In this document: positions 7,871 through 17,404 of the stretch, piece after piece
Layout: every line of letters begins with the position of its first letter
Numbering within the stretch: the stretch's first letter is position 1
Assembly (NCBI RefSeq): GCF_001437125.1
Contig: NZ_JQCA01000165.1
Location: 1 to 59,434 of the forward strand
Direction: 5' to 3'
Length of the DNA stretch: 59,434 nucleotides
DNA from: Levilactobacillus paucivorans
GTDB taxonomy: Bacteria; Bacillota; Bacilli; Lactobacillales; Lactobacillaceae
Notes under the pieces: generated by a model
Seen by the model: the letters and a program-made list of their open reading frames with translations, nothing else
The model's database searches: none
Told to the model about the DNA's origin: nothing
Made by a program: the position numbers and the translations under genes

Positions 7871-9064
7871 CTATCTGGCAAACGCGAGTAACGCCATCAC
7901 TAAGTCATTAATTGAGAGATCATAGCGTAACGTTCGACCTGAGCCCAGATCGATAATTTCATAGACCGTTTCCGGCAGGCCCTCATGACCATCTCGGCCC
8001 GTAGCCGACATATCAACGATTTCACCTTCAGCCTCTTTGAACCTGTCAATATCAGCAATGTCAAACAATCGCCGTTGCCGCCGCTGGATTTGCAGATTGA
8101 CATGCTGAGCAAGTTGCGCCAACCCATCAGAGAACGCGCGGTCACTGGCATACTGATGGCCATGGAAAATTTTTGACAATGCCTCGCCTGCTTCAGTAAA
8201 GGGAATCGCCCCACCGAAGCGGCTTTTCTCACTTTGAGCCGTGAACTGATACCAACATGCATCGCCTGAACCTTGGTCGGAAATCGTCAAGTCATCCAAG
8301 GTAAGCAGGTCTTTCAGCGTCACAATCTTTCGCGATTCGCTTTGCCAGCAAGTCAGCAGGGATAGTTGCGCATAATCCAGAGAAAGTTGTTCTAGCCGCG
8401 GCCACAGAAGCCACTCGCGAATTTGTTGTGGACTAGCCCCACAACGTAGCGCATAAAGGACCGTTCCTAAGCGTTCCCGGGGGACGAGTCGTAACAACGG
8501 TTTCCCCGCTTGATCCTGAATGGTGAAGCGGACTTCATCAACCTTATTGACCCCATTTGGCTGACGATCCCGTCGTACGGTATTTTCCCAATCGTAAGCC
8601 AGCGTCGAGGCTTCGTGGGCCTCACTGTGTGGTTGATCATCAATTAGCTGCGGATGCAATAACGCCGCCACTAGCCGTCGATCATCATCAACATCCCATA
8701 CACGATCACAGACATAGCGGCTACCCATCACCGTCAGCCCCATTTTCGCAAGGTCCCGAATCAAGCTAATGATGGTACTGGATTCCTGTACGTTCGCTGA
8801 CAAACCTTGGTCGTGATCACTGGCTCTTAAGGTCGCCAATGTCGATTTAAGATCGTCCAGCGTCACCCCGTTGGCATAAACACCCGCATCGTTATAGAGC
8901 TGATACCGCGCGTCGTTCAAGGTCAATCGCCGACGTTCTGGCGACAGAACGGTCACGTCCTTTCCCGGAGATACGATATCGGCTTCACTATAACGGTAAA
9001 TTAACATCGTGGCGGCCATTTGGTGTTCAACTAAATATTGGTTATAATCCATTGCTTTTTTCAA
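7871..9064 (-). CDS. Uncharacterised protein, paralogue family member 2
   Basis: About 397 residues and close to the next gene upstream (9249-10481). Both share NQYL...LLIY/YRYS, SPERRRLT or SSERRRLT, RYQLYN, GSRYVC, VDEVRFT-QD-AG-PL-RL, EWLLWPRL, QIQRRQRR and ETVYEI-D. No signal peptide or membrane helix is seen and the fold is unknown. The RYQLYNDAG, VRFTIQDQAGKPLLRL, CWYQFTAQ and TVYEIIDLGSGRTLRYDLS segments look like four copies of one hairpin-helix unit. The start is uncertain: AAGGAG lies only 2 nt before the ATG at 9073 but 11 nt before the in-frame TTG used here. Transcription could run on into the WYL gene, since I see no clear terminator between them. Confidence 0.85.
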   Translation of the reverse strand: MKKAMDYNQYLVEHQMAATMLIYRYSEADIVSPGKDVTVLSPERRRLTLNDARYQLYNDAGVYANGVTLDDLKSTLATLRASDHDQGLSANVQESSTIISLIRDLAKMGLTVMGSRYVCDRVWDVDDDRRLVAALLHPQLIDDQPHSEAHEASTLAYDWENTVRRDRQPNGVNKVDEVRFTIQDQAGKPLLRLVPRERLGTVLYALRCGASPQQIREWLLWPRLEQLSLDYAQLSLLTCWQSESRKIVTLKDLLTLDDLTISDQGSGDACWYQFTAQSEKSRFGGAIPFTEAGEALSKIFHGHQYASDRAFSDGLAQLAQHVNLQIQRRQRRLFDIADIDRFKEAEGEIVDMSATGRDGHEGLPETVYEIIDLGSGRTLRYDLSINDLVMALLAFAR

Positions 9065-9126
9065 TAGAATCATCGCTCCTTAGTCATCAGCTCACTAGCA
9101 CTCACCTAAAATTATCTGATACATTC

Positions 9127-9159
9127 ATTATACCCAGTTAGATGGACATATCATGTCAG
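9127..9159 (-). promoter_or_regulatory. Shared-architecture promoter of paralogue 2
   Basis: On the minus strand CTGACA (9159-9154) is followed after 21 bp by TATAAT (9132-9127). GACAT-GAT-ATGTC, a perfect 5+5 palindrome, overlaps the upstream box. The spacing and boxes match the promoters at 4110 and 10550. Confidence 0.6.
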
Positions 9160-9248
9160 TTTGACACTTCTGGTTACAGCAAGTTCGTTATTTTTAACCG
9201 TAGAGTCTGAGAAACCACACTCGGCCACCCAGACTTAACCGGTTCGGT

Positions 9249-10481
9249 CTAGTTATCCTTCTTTGAAAGGACTATTTTATTTTGAGCGACCAACGCCAAC
9301 AAGGTCGGCACCAGTCCTCGAAATGACAGGTCGTAGCACACCGAAAGTCCGGCTTCACGATCGAAGATTTCATAGACCGTTTCCGGAAAACCACCCGTGT
9401 TGGCCCGGCTAGTCGCCTCCAGATCGGCAATTTCACCATTTTCGACCTTAAAGCGATTGACGTCACACACGGCTAAACGGCGACGTTGCCGGCGCTGAAT
9501 CTGCAAGTTGAAGCACGCAGCAAGGCGGACCAACCAATCGGAGAAGTCGCGGTCGCTGGGACGTGGGTCACCATGGAACGTGGCTTCCAACACTTCACTC
9601 GCCTCTTCGGGGACCATCGCACCACCCAAGTCACGCGTGTCGGCAGCGTTCGTAAATTGAAACCAACGCGCGGTAATTGGCCGATCGGTGGGCACGGAGA
9701 CGGTACTTAATTCCCGTAAATCCGTGAGCGACGTCATTGGTTTGGCTGGCGTCTGGCGACTTTCAACCAAGGCCAATCGCGCCGAACCAATCAAAGATTG
9801 ATCCAGTCGTGGCCACAGGAGCCACTCCTGCAATTGGTGTGCTGAAAAACCGCAGCGTAAGCCATAGAGAGCGGCGCCCAATAAGTCCAAGGGAATCAAA
9901 CGAATCAGCGGATGACCCGCCCGATCCTGCACGGTGAATCGAACCTCATCGACCAGTTCTGCATCGTGCCCATCAGGCTCTTCTCGCATGACAGGCTGGT
10001 GATCCTCGTCCACCATAACGGCTGAACCTGGCGTTTCGCCAGCTTGGACTGTACAGCCCTGATGTGACAACAAGGTCGCCATTAATCGCCGATCATCAGT
10101 CACTGTCCACGTGCGTTTGCAAACATAGCGACTGCCGGTCACGACCAAGCCCATCGCCGCGACCTGACGAATCAAATCAGCCACAATATCTAAGTGCGGT
10201 TCTTCAGTCGATAAGACCTGTGGCCGGTCACTGGCTATCATCTCTGGTAATCGACGATTGAGATCGGCTAACGTCAGGCCATTGGCGTAGAAGTCACCAG
10301 AATTATTGTAAAGTTGATAACGCCCACCGCGCTGGGTTAGCCGTCGCCGCTCCGAAGATAGTAGAGTCACTCGACTCTCTGGCACCACTGCGTCAGCTTG
10401 ACTGTAATCATAGATTAAGAGGTTCGCGTAAATCTGTTGGTCGGCCAGGTATTGGTTCAAATCAATATTCTTTTTCAGCAT
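9249..10481 (-). CDS. Uncharacterised protein, paralogue family member 3
   Basis: About 410 residues, the closest relative of the gene just downstream (7871-9064), presumably an old tandem duplication. Landmarks in order: LNQYLADQQ, LLSSERRRLT, RYQLYNNSGDFYANG, MGLVVTGSRYVCKRTW, DEVRFTVQDRAGHPLIRL, QEWLLWPRLDQ, RWFQFT, FNLQIQRRQRRRLA and ETVYEIFDREAGLSVCYDLS. There are no catalytic-looking motifs (no HxH, DxD or P-loop), so a binding or structural role is as likely as an enzymatic one. The second ATG is taken as the start because GAAGGGG lies 8 nt upstream; it is only 2 nt from the first ATG at 10487. The C-terminus has a short basic tail (KIVLSKKDN) absent from the others. Confidence 0.85.
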   Translation of the reverse strand: MLKKNIDLNQYLADQQIYANLLIYDYSQADAVVPESRVTLLSSERRRLTQRGGRYQLYNNSGDFYANGLTLADLNRRLPEMIASDRPQVLSTEEPHLDIVADLIRQVAAMGLVVTGSRYVCKRTWTVTDDRRLMATLLSHQGCTVQAGETPGSAVMVDEDHQPVMREEPDGHDAELVDEVRFTVQDRAGHPLIRLIPLDLLGAALYGLRCGFSAHQLQEWLLWPRLDQSLIGSARLALVESRQTPAKPMTSLTDLRELSTVSVPTDRPITARWFQFTNAADTRDLGGAMVPEEASEVLEATFHGDPRPSDRDFSDWLVRLAACFNLQIQRRQRRRLAVCDVNRFKVENGEIADLEATSRANTGGFPETVYEIFDREAGLSVCYDLSFRGLVPTLLALVAQNKIVLSKKDN

Positions 10482-10549
10482 CGACATCGCCCCTTCAGTT
10501 TTTTAGATTTCGCTAGTCAGGAGTACTAGTGAAATCAGTTGATAACCAA

Positions 10550-10582
10550 ATTATATCAGCAGATACCGACAAATAATGTCAG
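10550..10582 (-). promoter_or_regulatory. Shared-architecture promoter of paralogue 3
   Basis: On the minus strand CTGACA (10582-10577), 21 bp, then TATAAT (10555-10550). The palindrome is the imperfect form GACAT-TAT-TTGTC. It is the third copy of the promoter layout, making chance similarity unlikely. Confidence 0.6.
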
Positions 10583-10821
10583 CAATTTCGTTTTTTCATC
10601 ACAACTTCAAGAAATATCAGCTAATTATTCCGGTCGATGATGCCTCGACTATAGAAAAAAGTTGGCTCTGTCTATCCCCACAATCATCCCACCCCAACAT
10701 ATTTTCACGGATTCTCGACCAAATCTGACTCGGCAGCCATTCTTTCATTGACCCCGCCAAGTCATAAACAGTATGCTAGGGGCGACTGTACTATCAATGA
10801 CTCACCAGAGGAGGAACTCCA
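10583..10821. other. Intergenic region between divergent genes
   Basis: No gene is seen. TTGACC at 10748-10753 and TATGCT at 10772-10777, 18 bp apart, form a plausible promoter for the rightward GH20 gene. The rest holds nothing I can identify. Confidence 0.4.
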
Positions 10822-11898
10822 TTGAAACGTCGTTCATTCATTATGCTGATTCTAATCACTTTCTGTTTGGCTCTCATTTCACCAATCGCAACGACCGCTC
10901 AGGCGGCACGACGCTCCCAGCTGGCGACCAAACAAGGCCTCCTCATCGATCTTGGCCGCCATCCCCTCTCCGAGAGTTCCCTGAAGCGCGTCATCACGGC
11001 CGCGGCCGACCAACATTTCACCTACGTGGTTCTACACCTCAGCGACAATGAACACCTCAGCTTCCAATCGGCCTATCTGGGGAATCGGGCCTCGAAGACG
11101 GTCTTGTCACCCAAGGCCCTCAAGCGGCTGGTCACCTTTGCCAACCAACGCCAACTTCAACTGGTTCCGGACGTCGATCTCCCTTCGCATGCAGGTGCGA
11201 TTCTAAAACAACTCAAACGTAAACACGGCAAGACCTATTGTGCCGTCAAACTCGACCGAGAAACCCTCGACTACACCAGTCCTAAGGCAATCACCGTCGC
11301 CAAGAAGATCTATCGCGAACTGGATGGTAGCTTTAAAAACCAACCGTATCGTGATCTCATCATTGGTGCCGACGAGGTTCCAGGAACGGACAGTGATTAC
11401 CGCTATCTGACCAAATTCGTCAATCAACTCAACCGCGATCAGAATAAGCGCGGCTTTACCACCGTCGTGTGGAATGACTCCATTCTAAAAAAGCAGCTAC
11501 CGAAATTAGATGCCAACATTGTGGTCAACTACTGGTCCCAATCTGGCAACCACACTGAACGGACCGAGCTCGTCAACCGGCGCGCTAAACGTGTGTCGGT
11601 TCCCAATCTGGTTACCCGCAACCGCCAAATTATTAACTGTAACAGCTATGCCACCTACTATCAGTTGCAATACATTGGCAATGTCGCTTATGATACCTAC
11701 TTTTTGAATTATCTCCGTGACGACTACACCCCGACGATGTTTAACGAAATCGATCGGACCAACGCAAATCACAACCGGACGCTTGAACCGAGTGTGACGA
11801 CCCGTGGCACCCTCATCAGTCTCTGGGGACACGACTCCCAGCAGACGTCGACCACGGCCATCGTGGCCTTTATTCACCGCCTGAGCGTCCCAAAATAG
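10822..11898 (+). CDS. Secreted glycoside hydrolase family 20-like protein
   Basis: The 358-residue protein starts at a TTG 5 nt after AGAGGAGGAAC. Residues 1-30 are a signal peptide (KRR, then a hydrophobic core, then TTAQAA), so it is exported. The body is a GH20 TIM barrel: LLIDLGRHPLSESSLKRVIT begins it, THL-like HLSDNEHLSF follows, then VPDVDLPSHAGA and IIGADEVPG. The last holds the expected catalytic Asp-Glu pair of beta-N-acetylhexosaminidases and lacto-N-biosidases (normally G-x-D-E). It lacks the N-terminal GH20b domain and cell-wall anchor of larger enzymes, so it is a minimal free enzyme. The likely substrate is N-acetylhexosamine-containing glycans, which is inferred. Transcription is probably monocistronic from the promoter near 10748. 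Confidence 0.82.
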   Translation: MKRRSFIMLILITFCLALISPIATTAQAARRSQLATKQGLLIDLGRHPLSESSLKRVITAAADQHFTYVVLHLSDNEHLSFQSAYLGNRASKTVLSPKALKRLVTFANQRQLQLVPDVDLPSHAGAILKQLKRKHGKTYCAVKLDRETLDYTSPKAITVAKKIYRELDGSFKNQPYRDLIIGADEVPGTDSDYRYLTKFVNQLNRDQNKRGFTTVVWNDSILKKQLPKLDANIVVNYWSQSGNHTERTELVNRRAKRVSVPNLVTRNRQIINCNSYATYYQLQYIGNVAYDTYFLNYLRDDYTPTMFNEIDRTNANHNRTLEPSVTTRGTLISLWGHDSQQTSTTAIVAFIHRLSVPK

Positions 11899-12095
11899 GT
11901 CCCGATACTTAGGCCCAAGTGGGGTCACATTTTTAAATCTGTGCGATTCATCAACTTAGTTAATTCACCTGACTGACTCAACTGTTTTGAGAGTTAAGTT
12001 TACCGTTATACCAGTATTCTCCCCTCCTAATTAGTTTGTTTATATGATATACTACAATCATAATAACGGCACTAAACGTATAAGGGGTGTATTAA

Positions 12096-13922
12096 ATGAA
12101 TCGACTAATCCATAAGATCACCATCTCCGGACTAACCCTGCTGTTACTAGGCGGTGTGGTTAGCCCAAGTATTGCTTTTGCCGACTCGACTGACCCGACT
12201 CAGTCTGTCACCACCAAAACTAGTGACCTGCAGACCTATCCAGTGCGTGCCATGGAACCCATGTATACTCTCATGAGTGGCAAAAATGGTAACGAAAAAC
12301 TCTACTGGTATCCAAAATGGCCAACGACCATCACCAAAGCTGAGGCTGAGGATCCTGCATTTATTCAAGGACTCAACGACATGTATCCAGAAATCACAGA
12401 CCTTAGCAATTTGACCCGAACTTTTGCGGATAGCATGGTCGACATTGATCTTCTACCAGGTGAATCTATGGTCGACTATCAATTTAGAGAAATCGGTGGC
12501 GAAGAGGCCGCTGGAATGTCTAAAGCCGACTATATCAACAACATGGTCTTATCTGCCTACCTACCAGCTTGGATGATTGGAACGAACGCTAAGTATATTA
12601 CCCACCAAATCACGCGTTCAGAGATGCAAACTAGCTATGAGACTAACTTCCGTCCCAAGTTAGTCGAATTAGGTCAGTCAGGCATGATCAAGATTTACGA
12701 TGACCTGTTCAAACTTGAAGACGACGATGAATTTTTCAGTACCGTCTCAAATCTCTTGCAAAATAGCCTACTGAGTTCCCATCTGGGGGAGCGAACCAAC
12801 GAACAGCTGGCTGCCATTGAACCAGATGACAGTGCGCGACAAACGCGGGCTTTGATTACGGCCCCAATGTCAAATTATCTTCATCCTCTGGGTGATGGTA
12901 ATTATAAAATGGACGGGATCGTCGGTTCTCAATTTCAAAGTTTTAGTTCCTGGTTCGTAGATACCGTCACGCCAGACCCCGATCCGAATCCCAATCCCGC
13001 AACAAGTCAACCGGTAACCGTCTATTACGTTGATGCTAAGGGCAAGCAGATTGCGCCGGATAAGACACTGACAGGAAGCCTGGGAAGTGCCTATGCCACC
13101 GATGCCCTCACGATTAAGAACTACAAGCTTTCCCAGACCCCGGCCAATGCCAAGGGCACCTTCACCAGCCAGGCTCAGACGGTCACCTACGTCTATGATC
13201 CCGAAATTCAGACGGGTGGTTCCGGGGCAACGGTGGCTCCCGAGGGTAGCGCCGTTTATGGTCTCAAGAAGCTCGCCCTGTATAAAAAGAACAGCTTTAC
13301 CAAAAAGAACCGCATCACCGTCTACACTAAGAAATCACGGCAGAACCGGCCAATGTTTGTTGTGACTGGCTATACCAAATCGGCCAGTGGCGCCAAGCGC
13401 TACAAGGTTCGTGACGTGAACCACCACAGTAAGACTGCCGGGAAGACGGGATATATCACGGCCAAGAAGTCTGTCGTGGCCCCGGTCTACTACACCAAGA
13501 AGACCAGCAAGATTACCGTCACCAACCCTTCCGGCATCAACGCCTATGCCAAGAAGAATCTGACCAAGAAGAAGGCCCACTATCGTCAAGGACAGGTCCT
13601 CAAGGTTAAGAAGATTGTCCGCCACAACCTGACCACGCGTTTCGTCTTAACGAACGGTCGCTACGTGACGGCCAATAAGAAGTTGGTCATTGCCGGAAAA
13701 AAGACGATGCCCAAGAAGATCGTCACCAAGACCGCCATCAATCGGTATCGCACGGCCAACTTGACCAAGCGCAACCACCATTACCGCAAGAACACCGTGC
13801 TCAAGGTAACGGGTTGGACTTATTCCAATGCGAACAACTTCAGCAAGCGTGACACCCTGCGCTACAAGGTTAGCGGAGGCTACGTTACTGGTAATTCGCG
13901 GTATGTTCGCGGCATCAAGTAA
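12096..13922 (+). CDS. Secreted MucBP / DUF5776 surface protein
   Basis: The 608 residues begin with a signal peptide (residues 1-30, ending IAFADS). They are followed by a unique region of about 260 residues rich in acidic and aromatic residues, and then one MucBP-like domain (about 305-370: VTVYYVDAKGKQIAPDKTLT ... TYVYDPE). The last 220 residues are four Lys/Tyr-rich DUF5776 repeats (for example KKLALYKKNSF, YVTANKKLV, YVTGNSRYV). MucBP domains contact mucin or other glycans. The very basic DUF5776 repeats probably hold the protein to anionic wall polymers, because there is no LPXTG. AAGGGG before ATG sets the start. Two paralogues lie at 43110 and 44754. Confidence 0.88.
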   Translation: MNRLIHKITISGLTLLLLGGVVSPSIAFADSTDPTQSVTTKTSDLQTYPVRAMEPMYTLMSGKNGNEKLYWYPKWPTTITKAEAEDPAFIQGLNDMYPEITDLSNLTRTFADSMVDIDLLPGESMVDYQFREIGGEEAAGMSKADYINNMVLSAYLPAWMIGTNAKYITHQITRSEMQTSYETNFRPKLVELGQSGMIKIYDDLFKLEDDDEFFSTVSNLLQNSLLSSHLGERTNEQLAAIEPDDSARQTRALITAPMSNYLHPLGDGNYKMDGIVGSQFQSFSSWFVDTVTPDPDPNPNPATSQPVTVYYVDAKGKQIAPDKTLTGSLGSAYATDALTIKNYKLSQTPANAKGTFTSQAQTVTYVYDPEIQTGGSGATVAPEGSAVYGLKKLALYKKNSFTKKNRITVYTKKSRQNRPMFVVTGYTKSASGAKRYKVRDVNHHSKTAGKTGYITAKKSVVAPVYYTKKTSKITVTNPSGINAYAKKNLTKKKAHYRQGQVLKVKKIVRHNLTTRFVLTNGRYVTANKKLVIAGKKTMPKKIVTKTAINRYRTANLTKRNHHYRKNTVLKVTGWTYSNANNFSKRDTLRYKVSGGYVTGNSRYVRGIK

Positions 13923-13937
13923 GTTAATTGCATTCAC

Positions 13938-13969
13938 AAAAAATCCCACAGAAATTCTGTGGGATTTTT
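13938..13969 (+). terminator. Terminator after the MucBP/DUF5776 gene
   Basis: AAATCCCACAG and CTGTGGGATTT with an AAATT loop, followed by T's. It is symmetrical and could also serve the leftward exporter gene at 14012. Confidence 0.88.
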
Positions 13970-14011
13970 CGACGTGCTATATAACTTTTATTCTTGATAA
14001 ACTCACTTGTG

Positions 14012-15568
14012 TTAATCCAACTCAGATGTATTGGCCTTATGATTTCGCATAAAGACAGCGGCGCAGACTCCCCCAACGACGACAATGATGGCCGACGTTA
14101 ACGTTACCGCACGCGTCCCATTGGCATAGGCCTGCCAAACAGTTTGTTGAATGGCATGGGCAAATGGCATCTTCGCTAGCCGAGCACTGAAGGCAATGCC
14201 GTGACCCGAGAATGGCCCCGCACTAACCAGCGCCTGGTGAATGCCGGTCGCGGCCGCCTTCGGCATGTTGATCTGACTAAAGTGAGTCGTTAAGTAATTC
14301 TCATAGACATTGTTTTGAATCAACCCCAGACTAACAATGCCCAAGGTCACCCCGATTTGCCGGAAAACGTTGATTAAGCCGGAAGCCATCCCCATCTCCC
14401 GTACCGGAACACCTTCCATACCGCTACTGTTCAGAAGTGGATTCACCATCCCATTGGTAATCCCCATGAGCACCATCCCTGGCCATAATTCGGCGAAGGA
14501 AACGTTGACTGTCATGGCGTTGGCCAACATGAGAAACCCAATCCCACCTAAGAAGAGACTGCCACTAATCATCCATTTTTTAGAATAACGATTGCCGAGA
14601 TATCCGGTCAGCGGTCCCAAAATTAAAGACCAGATACTAATCGTCAATTGCCGGACCCCAGCCTGTAAGGCCGAGTAACCCATGTAGTTTTGCATCAACG
14701 CCGTCAGGTAGGTGTTATACGAATAGATCCCCGCACCTAGTGCCAAGGCGACGATGACCGTACCCACGAAGTGTGGATTCTTAAACATTTCTAGGTTGAC
14801 CATCGGTTGCTTCAGCCGGCTTTCAACCCAGATGAAGACAATAAAGAAAGCGATCGCTGCGCCAAACCAGCCCAGCATTTGCGGACTCGTCCAGGTCCAG
14901 TTCGGATGATTTTCCTTCAGGATTAAGCCATAAATGAGCGCAAATAAACTCCCGGCGGACAGGGCCATCCCGGCAAAATCAATCTGATGATTATGACTCA
15001 GATCGGGCACCTCATCAACGTAGATGACCGTTAAGATAATCGCCACAATCCCAATTGGAATATTGACGTAGAAGATTGATCGCCAACCAAATTGGGCCAC
15101 CAGATAACCGCCAACTAGCGGACCTGAAGCCGAAGACAACCCGATGATGGACCCCAGAATTCCGAGGGCCACGCCCCGTTTGCTTCCCTTAAAACTAACC
15201 GCAACCAGTGCCATTGCCAGGGCGTTCATTCCCGCGCCACCCAAGGCTTGGGCCCCACGACCAATGTCTAGGACCAACAGGTTCGGCGCCATTCCATTAA
15301 TCGCCGAAGCCAGGACAAAGATCGCCAAGGAGATCACGAAGACCCGCTTTAACCCATACATATCACCGATCTTAGACACGATCAGCAAGGTAACCCCCAG
15401 AACCAATGAGTAGGCATTTAGGACCCACTGCACATTATTAAATGATTCATTGAAATCACGGACCATGGTGGGCAAAGCCACGTTAACAATCGTGACATCT
15501 AGTAAGGCCATGAAAACCCCCAGGGAAAGGGCGACTAGCCCAATCCAACTTCGTGTTGACTTACTCAT
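14012..15568 (-). CDS. MFS multidrug transporter, DHA2 (EmrB/QacA) type
   Basis: The 518-residue membrane protein has about 14 hydrophobic segments and acts as a proton-coupled efflux pump. LDVTIVNVALPTM in helix 1 is the D1 motif of DHA2 exporters, SKIGDMYGLKRVF is motif A, and SASGPLVGGYLV is motif C, the antiporter signature. The start is taken at the MSKSTRS methionine, which has GGAGG 10 nt upstream, rather than six codons earlier. It is separated from a second DHA2 exporter (15877-17238), transcribed the same way, by about 300 bp including that gene's own terminator, so the two are probably not one operon. The substrate is unknown. Confidence 0.92.
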   Translation of the reverse strand: MSKSTRSWIGLVALSLGVFMALLDVTIVNVALPTMVRDFNESFNNVQWVLNAYSLVLGVTLLIVSKIGDMYGLKRVFVISLAIFVLASAINGMAPNLLVLDIGRGAQALGGAGMNALAMALVAVSFKGSKRGVALGILGSIIGLSSASGPLVGGYLVAQFGWRSIFYVNIPIGIVAIILTVIYVDEVPDLSHNHQIDFAGMALSAGSLFALIYGLILKENHPNWTWTSPQMLGWFGAAIAFFIVFIWVESRLKQPMVNLEMFKNPHFVGTVIVALALGAGIYSYNTYLTALMQNYMGYSALQAGVRQLTISIWSLILGPLTGYLGNRYSKKWMISGSLFLGGIGFLMLANAMTVNVSFAELWPGMVLMGITNGMVNPLLNSSGMEGVPVREMGMASGLINVFRQIGVTLGIVSLGLIQNNVYENYLTTHFSQINMPKAAATGIHQALVSAGPFSGHGIAFSARLAKMPFAHAIQQTVWQAYANGTRAVTLTSAIIVVVGGVCAAVFMRNHKANTSELD

Positions 15569-15837
15569 TGTTCTGATTTCCTCCATTCATTTCGTCGCGG
15601 AACCCAGACACTCCCTAAAGCTTATAACCACATACATCCCGCGTTATTAAAGTATTCAATATTGATCATTCGCACCTGTTGCACCTTCACCTAACAGGTC
15701 GAAACGACTCATTAAGTATAGGCCATTTCGACTGGTTACCAACACTTAATGGTAAATTCTCGATAATCACTTATAAAAATTACAATATTTACTTCAGAGC
15801 GAACCCGGACGCCCAAATTTATCGCCTCGAAAGCAAT

Positions 15838-15873
15838 ATAAAAGGTGCCTACCAAGCTAATGGCAGGCACCTT
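15838..15873 (-). terminator. Terminator after the second MFS exporter
   Basis: AAGGTGCCT (15842-15850) pairs with AGGCACCTT (15865-15873). On the minus strand it is followed by TTTTAT. It lies 4 bp past the stop of the 15877 gene. Confidence 0.82.
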
Positions 15874-15876
15874 CGT

Positions 15877-17238
15877 TTAACTTTGAGATTGCTGAACGGG
15901 TTCCCGTTGCTGATCTCCCTTTAAAAACAGAGCCGCAATCAAGCTTAGACCTGAGATAGCTGCAATAATCAGCAACTGCTCATGATAACTCATTGAAAAG
16001 TTGTGAACCCCACTGGTCAAGGCAATCACAATTGAAACCCCAACCGATTGTCCAAATTGATGGACCGTGTTGACCACGCCGGACGCAGCCCCGGCAATTT
16101 CAGGATCGGTATTGGCTACCCCTTCCATGGTTAGTGGACTAAGCACCAATCCCTGACCAAATCCAAAGATAATCATGGGACTCACCACCGCTACCCAGTA
16201 GCCGCGCTCCAAACCCAAGACGACGGTCACTAAGAAACTCAAGGTAACGAGCACATCCGCAATCACAATCAGTCGAGCATTGCCGATCTTATCCGACAAT
16301 CTTGAAACTTGTAGGGCCCCGATAAATTGGGGAATGGTCACGGGCAAAAAGGCCAGACCGGTCAACAGCGGCGTAAAGCCATACGTGTGCTGCAGGGCTT
16401 GGGTAGTCACAAAGTAGTAAGCGAAGGCTCCACCAATAAAGAAGAAACGTGAAATGTAGGCACTGTTACGCTGGCGGTCCTTGAAAAGTCGTAATGGCAT
16501 GATTGGACTGTTCACCACGTGTTCTACATAGACAAAGACTCCCAGTGTCACCACTGAAACAAAGAAGGCAGGCACCTGACAAACCGTCCCATCAATGCTA
16601 TAGACTAACGCTGATAGACCAAGCACTGACAAGATGGTCCCCATGATATCAAGCTGCCCCGAATGCTTACGCCCATCATCCGTCACAAAACGAATTGCCA
16701 TGAGAAACATCAGTAGACCAACTGGAACGTTTAAGAAGAAACCATAACGCCAAGAAAACAGGCTGGTGATGATCCCACCAAATACCATCCCAAAGCTAGC
16801 GCCAATCCCAGCCGTGGTGCCATAGGCCGCAATTGCCCGTGACCGCATCTTCCCTTGATAATTATCCAGTAGCAAGGCGAGCGTGGTCGGTGCCAAGATA
16901 GCCGACCCCACGCCTTGAAACGCCCGCATGGCAATAATCATTGGGGCGTTGGTCGATAGCCCCACCATCAAGGATCCAAAAGAGAACAACAGTAGTCCTA
17001 TCAAGAAGACTCGCTTCCGACCATAGACATCCCCAATCCGACCGCCGAACAGTTGGAATCCCCCAAAGGTTAAGGTGTAGGCACTACTGACCCATGCCAA
17101 GGTCTGAGCATCCATGTGTAGATCCGCGGCTATTTTTACCGTACTGGTAAACACAATCGAGTTATCCAAAAGAATCATGAAGTAACTCAACAGGATAATC
17201 GGTAACACAATACCAAATTTTTCTTTATTCTTAGTCAT
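15877..17238 (-). CDS. MFS transporter, DHA2-like
   Basis: 453 residues. LLDNSIVFTSTVKIAADLHM in the first helix is the D1-type motif, GGRIGDVYGRKRVFLIG is motif A, and GASFGMVFGGIITSLFSWRY is the motif C region, all as in drug:H+ antiporters. It is shorter than typical 14-helix members but complete, from a clear initiator with TAGGGG upstream to a terminator. No regulator is adjacent; the nearest MarR gene is at 18236, on the other side of a tRNA. The substrate cannot be read from sequence. Confidence 0.9.
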   Translation of the reverse strand: MTKNKEKFGIVLPIILLSYFMILLDNSIVFTSTVKIAADLHMDAQTLAWVSSAYTLTFGGFQLFGGRIGDVYGRKRVFLIGLLLFSFGSLMVGLSTNAPMIIAMRAFQGVGSAILAPTTLALLLDNYQGKMRSRAIAAYGTTAGIGASFGMVFGGIITSLFSWRYGFFLNVPVGLLMFLMAIRFVTDDGRKHSGQLDIMGTILSVLGLSALVYSIDGTVCQVPAFFVSVVTLGVFVYVEHVVNSPIMPLRLFKDRQRNSAYISRFFFIGGAFAYYFVTTQALQHTYGFTPLLTGLAFLPVTIPQFIGALQVSRLSDKIGNARLIVIADVLVTLSFLVTVVLGLERGYWVAVVSPMIIFGFGQGLVLSPLTMEGVANTDPEIAGAASGVVNTVHQFGQSVGVSIVIALTSGVHNFSMSYHEQLLIIAAISGLSLIAALFLKGDQQREPVQQSQS

Positions 17239-17404
17239 GACAAACCCCTATCTCAATATGATCGGGTCAAGTTCAAGATCTAAGTCCTGCTAGAACTGCA
17301 TTAATTTCGAGAACTCAACCTGAAACACAACTTATCTTCCGAAGTGAATGCATCAATCATAAGACGACTTGGATTTTTTGAAAATTACCAGATTGGCAAG
17401 CTAG

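Noticed and set aside
9133-9153. Standard sigma-A promoters with TGACAT as -35 box before the paralogues
   Set aside because: Spacing of 21 bp in all three is outside the usual 16-18 bp range; better read as an operator or activator site plus -10 box.
15679-15924. 81-aa frame between the two MFS genes
   Set aside because: Lies over a terminator and the 3' end of the second exporter gene on the other strand; no ribosome binding site.
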